Shown: positions 62,443-64,000 of the stretch, one piece after another
Layout of the letters: every line of letters begins with the position of its first letter
How positions within the stretch are numbered: position 1 is the first letter of the stretch
Source of the DNA: Girardinichthys multiradiatus
Taxonomy: Eukaryota; Chordata; Actinopteri; Cyprinodontiformes; Goodeidae
Assembly: GCF_021462225.1 (NCBI RefSeq)
Contig: NC_061817.1
Coordinates: 248,001-312,000, forward strand
Direction of reading: 5' to 3'
Length of the DNA stretch: 64,000 nucleotides
Made by a program: the position numbers and the translations under genes
Notes under the pieces: generated by a model
Database searches by the model: none
Seen by the model: the letters and a program-made list of their open reading frames with translations, nothing else
What the model was told of the DNA's origin: nothing

Positions 62443-64000
62443 TCATACCACTCGTACTCGTACTCGTACTCTTACTCGTCGTCTTCCGCTTATCCGGGAC
62501 CGGGTCGCGGGGACAGCAGACTCAACAGAGACGCCCAGACGTCCCTCTCTCCAGACATCTCCTCCAGTTCCTCCAGGGGGAGCCCAAGGCGTTCCCAGGC
62601 CAGCCGAGGGACATAGTCCCTCCAGCGTGTCCTGGGCCATCCCCTGGGCCTCCTCCCGGTGGGACGTGCCCGGAACACCTCCCAGGGGAAGCGTCCAGGA
62701 GGCATCCGGTATAGATGCCCGAGCCACCTCAACTGGCTCCTCTCCATGTGGAGGAGCAGCGGCTCTACTCCGAGCTCCTCACCTTATCTCTAAGGGAGTG
62801 CCCGGCCACCCTACGGAGGAAGCTCATTTCAGCCGCTTGTATCCGGGATCTCGTTCTTTCGGTAATGACCCAAAGTTCATGGCCATAGGTGAGGGTAGGA
62901 ACGTAGACCGACCTGTAAATTGAGAGCTTTGCTTTTCGGCTCAGCTCTCTCTTCACCACAACGGACCGGCACAGTGCCCCCATTACTGTGGCAGCCGCAC
63001 CGATCCGTCTGTCGATCTCCCGCTCCATTCTTCCCTCACTCGTGAACAAGACCCAGAGATACTTAAACTCCTCCACTTGAGGCAGGAACTCCCCTCCAAC
63101 CTGAAGAGGACAAGCCACCCTTTTCCGGTCGAGTACCATGGCCTCGGACTTGGAGGAGCTGATCCTCATCCTAGCCGCTTCACACTCGGCTGCGAATCGC
63201 CACAGCGCATGCTGTAGGTCTTGGCTAGAGGGGGCCAGCAGGACCACGTCATCCGCAAAAAGAAGAGACGAAATCCACTGGTCCCCAAACCAGACCCCCT
63301 CCGGCCCTTGGCTGCATCTAGAAATCCTGTCCATAAAAGTTATGAACAGGACCGGTGACAAAGGGCAGCCCTGCCGGAGTCCAACATGCACTGGGAACAG
63401 GTCCGACTTAGTGCCGGCAATGCGGACCAAACTCCTGCTTCGCTCGTACAGGGACCGGATAGCCCCTAATAAAGGGCCACCGATTCCATACTCCTGGAGC
63501 ACCCCCCACAGGGCATCACGAGGGACACAGTCGAATGCCTTCTCCAGGTCCACAAAACACATCTGAACCGGTTGGGCAAACTCCCATGAACCCTCGAGCA
63601 CCCTGTAGAGGGTATAGAACTGGTCCAGTGTTCCACGGCCGGAACGAAAACCACACTGCTCCTCCTGAAGCCGAGGTTCAACTATCGGTCGGACTCTCCT
63701 CTCCAATACCCTGGCGTAGGCCTTACCAGGGAGGCTGAGGAGTGTGATCCCCCTGTAGTTGGAACACACCCTCCGATCCCCCTTCTTATGAAGGGGGACC
63801 ACCACCCCAGTCTGCCAGTCCAGAGGTACTGTCCCCGACCGCCACGCAATGTTGAAGAGGCGTGTCTACCATGACAGCCCTACAACATCCAGAGACTTGA
63901 GGTACTCATCCACCCCCGAAGCCTTGCCACTGCGGAGCTTTTTAACCACCTCGGTGACTTCAGCCTGGGTGATGAAAGAGTCCAACCCCGAGTCCCCAGC
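62443..64000 (-). mobile_element. LINE with GC-rich 3' end, clade unassigned (cut by window edge)
   Basis: The 3' tail on the minus strand is GTCGTCTTCCGC-complement followed by (GAGTAC)n at 62446-62478. The RT and C-terminal region extend to the window edge. A 3' fragment of the same family lies at 35995-36290. Its GC content contrasts with the surrounding A/T-rich DNA. Confidence 0.85.
62765..64000 (-). pseudogene. LINE ORF2 reverse transcriptase, nearly intact but with one stop
   Basis: A 346-codon open frame (63805-62765) has YRGITLLSLPGKAYARVLERR, CGFRSGRGTLDQFY, CFVDLEKAFDCVPRDALW, GLRQGCPLSPVLF and LLFADDVVLLA, the full RT palm with catalytic FADD. Upstream of its Met the same frame continues (FNIAWRSG, PLDWQTG) to a TAG at 63866-63868 where a sense codon is expected. 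Downstream, after the stop at 62765, C-terminal text goes on in another frame (SQLRWLGHLYRMPPGRFP, RTRWRDYV) to about 62490. The endonuclease is outside the window. Confidence 0.85.

Overview
The window looks like nuclear DNA of a ray-finned (teleost) fish. It has one recognisable host gene, a vertebrate-type PEX12 with spliced exons, in a dense and heavily nested bed of transposable elements. The mixture (several Tc1/mariner families, L2-like LINEs whose ORF1 has an SGNH esterase, a Nimb/I-like LINE, a tRNA-derived SINE, a Ty1/copia element, gamma/epsilon-type endogenous retroviruses, a PIF/Harbinger-like fragment) is typical of teleosts. No bacterial-style operon, CRISPR array or rRNA was seen.

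Layout. 1-5 kb: a Tc1 3' half abuts, and apparently interrupts, a minus-strand Nimb/I-like LINE. 5.3-6 kb: hairpin repeats. 7.1-9.4 kb: a nearly complete Tc1 with a full-length but catalytically altered transposase, a retroelement integrase zinc-domain fragment and a Tc1 remnant. 11.4-15.1 kb: a rearranged L2-like LINE fused to a fragment of another LINE; 15.1-15.5 kb: a SINE. 16.4-17.9 kb: an unclassified repeat flanked by an 88-bp duplication. 18.5-27.7 kb: PEX12 in three exons; its 8-kb second intron holds a 3.7-kb L2-like LINE and a 1.6-kb Tc1. 28.1-34.1 kb: endogenous retrovirus copy 1 (minus), its env split by a Tc1. 34.1-36.3 kb: a patchwork of Tc1, repeat and LINE pieces. 36.6-42.8 kb: an old repeat invaded by a complete Ty1/copia element (both LTRs, 5-bp target duplication, initiator-tRNA-type primer site) and a PIF/Harbinger-like element. 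42.9-45.3 kb: a third L2-like copy. 46.0-46.6 kb: a minisatellite. 48.3-50.5 kb: three adjoining Tc1 segments. 50.5-54.3 kb: endogenous retrovirus copy 2. 55.6-56.1 kb: an inverted copy of the repeat at 36.6 kb that preserves the empty sites of both insertions. 56.7-61.5 kb: two sets of LTR-like direct repeats separated by a Tc1. 62.4-64 kb: another LINE, cut by the window edge.

Only PEX12 appears to be a working host gene: its three exons join in phase into about 352 codons ending in the RING-like domain. Nearly all mobile-element genes are broken. The most informative signals are internal comparisons: two retrovirus copies nearly identical over about 0.92 kb but strongly diverged upstream; transposon insertions whose empty sites are present in paralogous copies in the same window; and complementary damage in related transposases. 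I found no convincing wholly new biological system.
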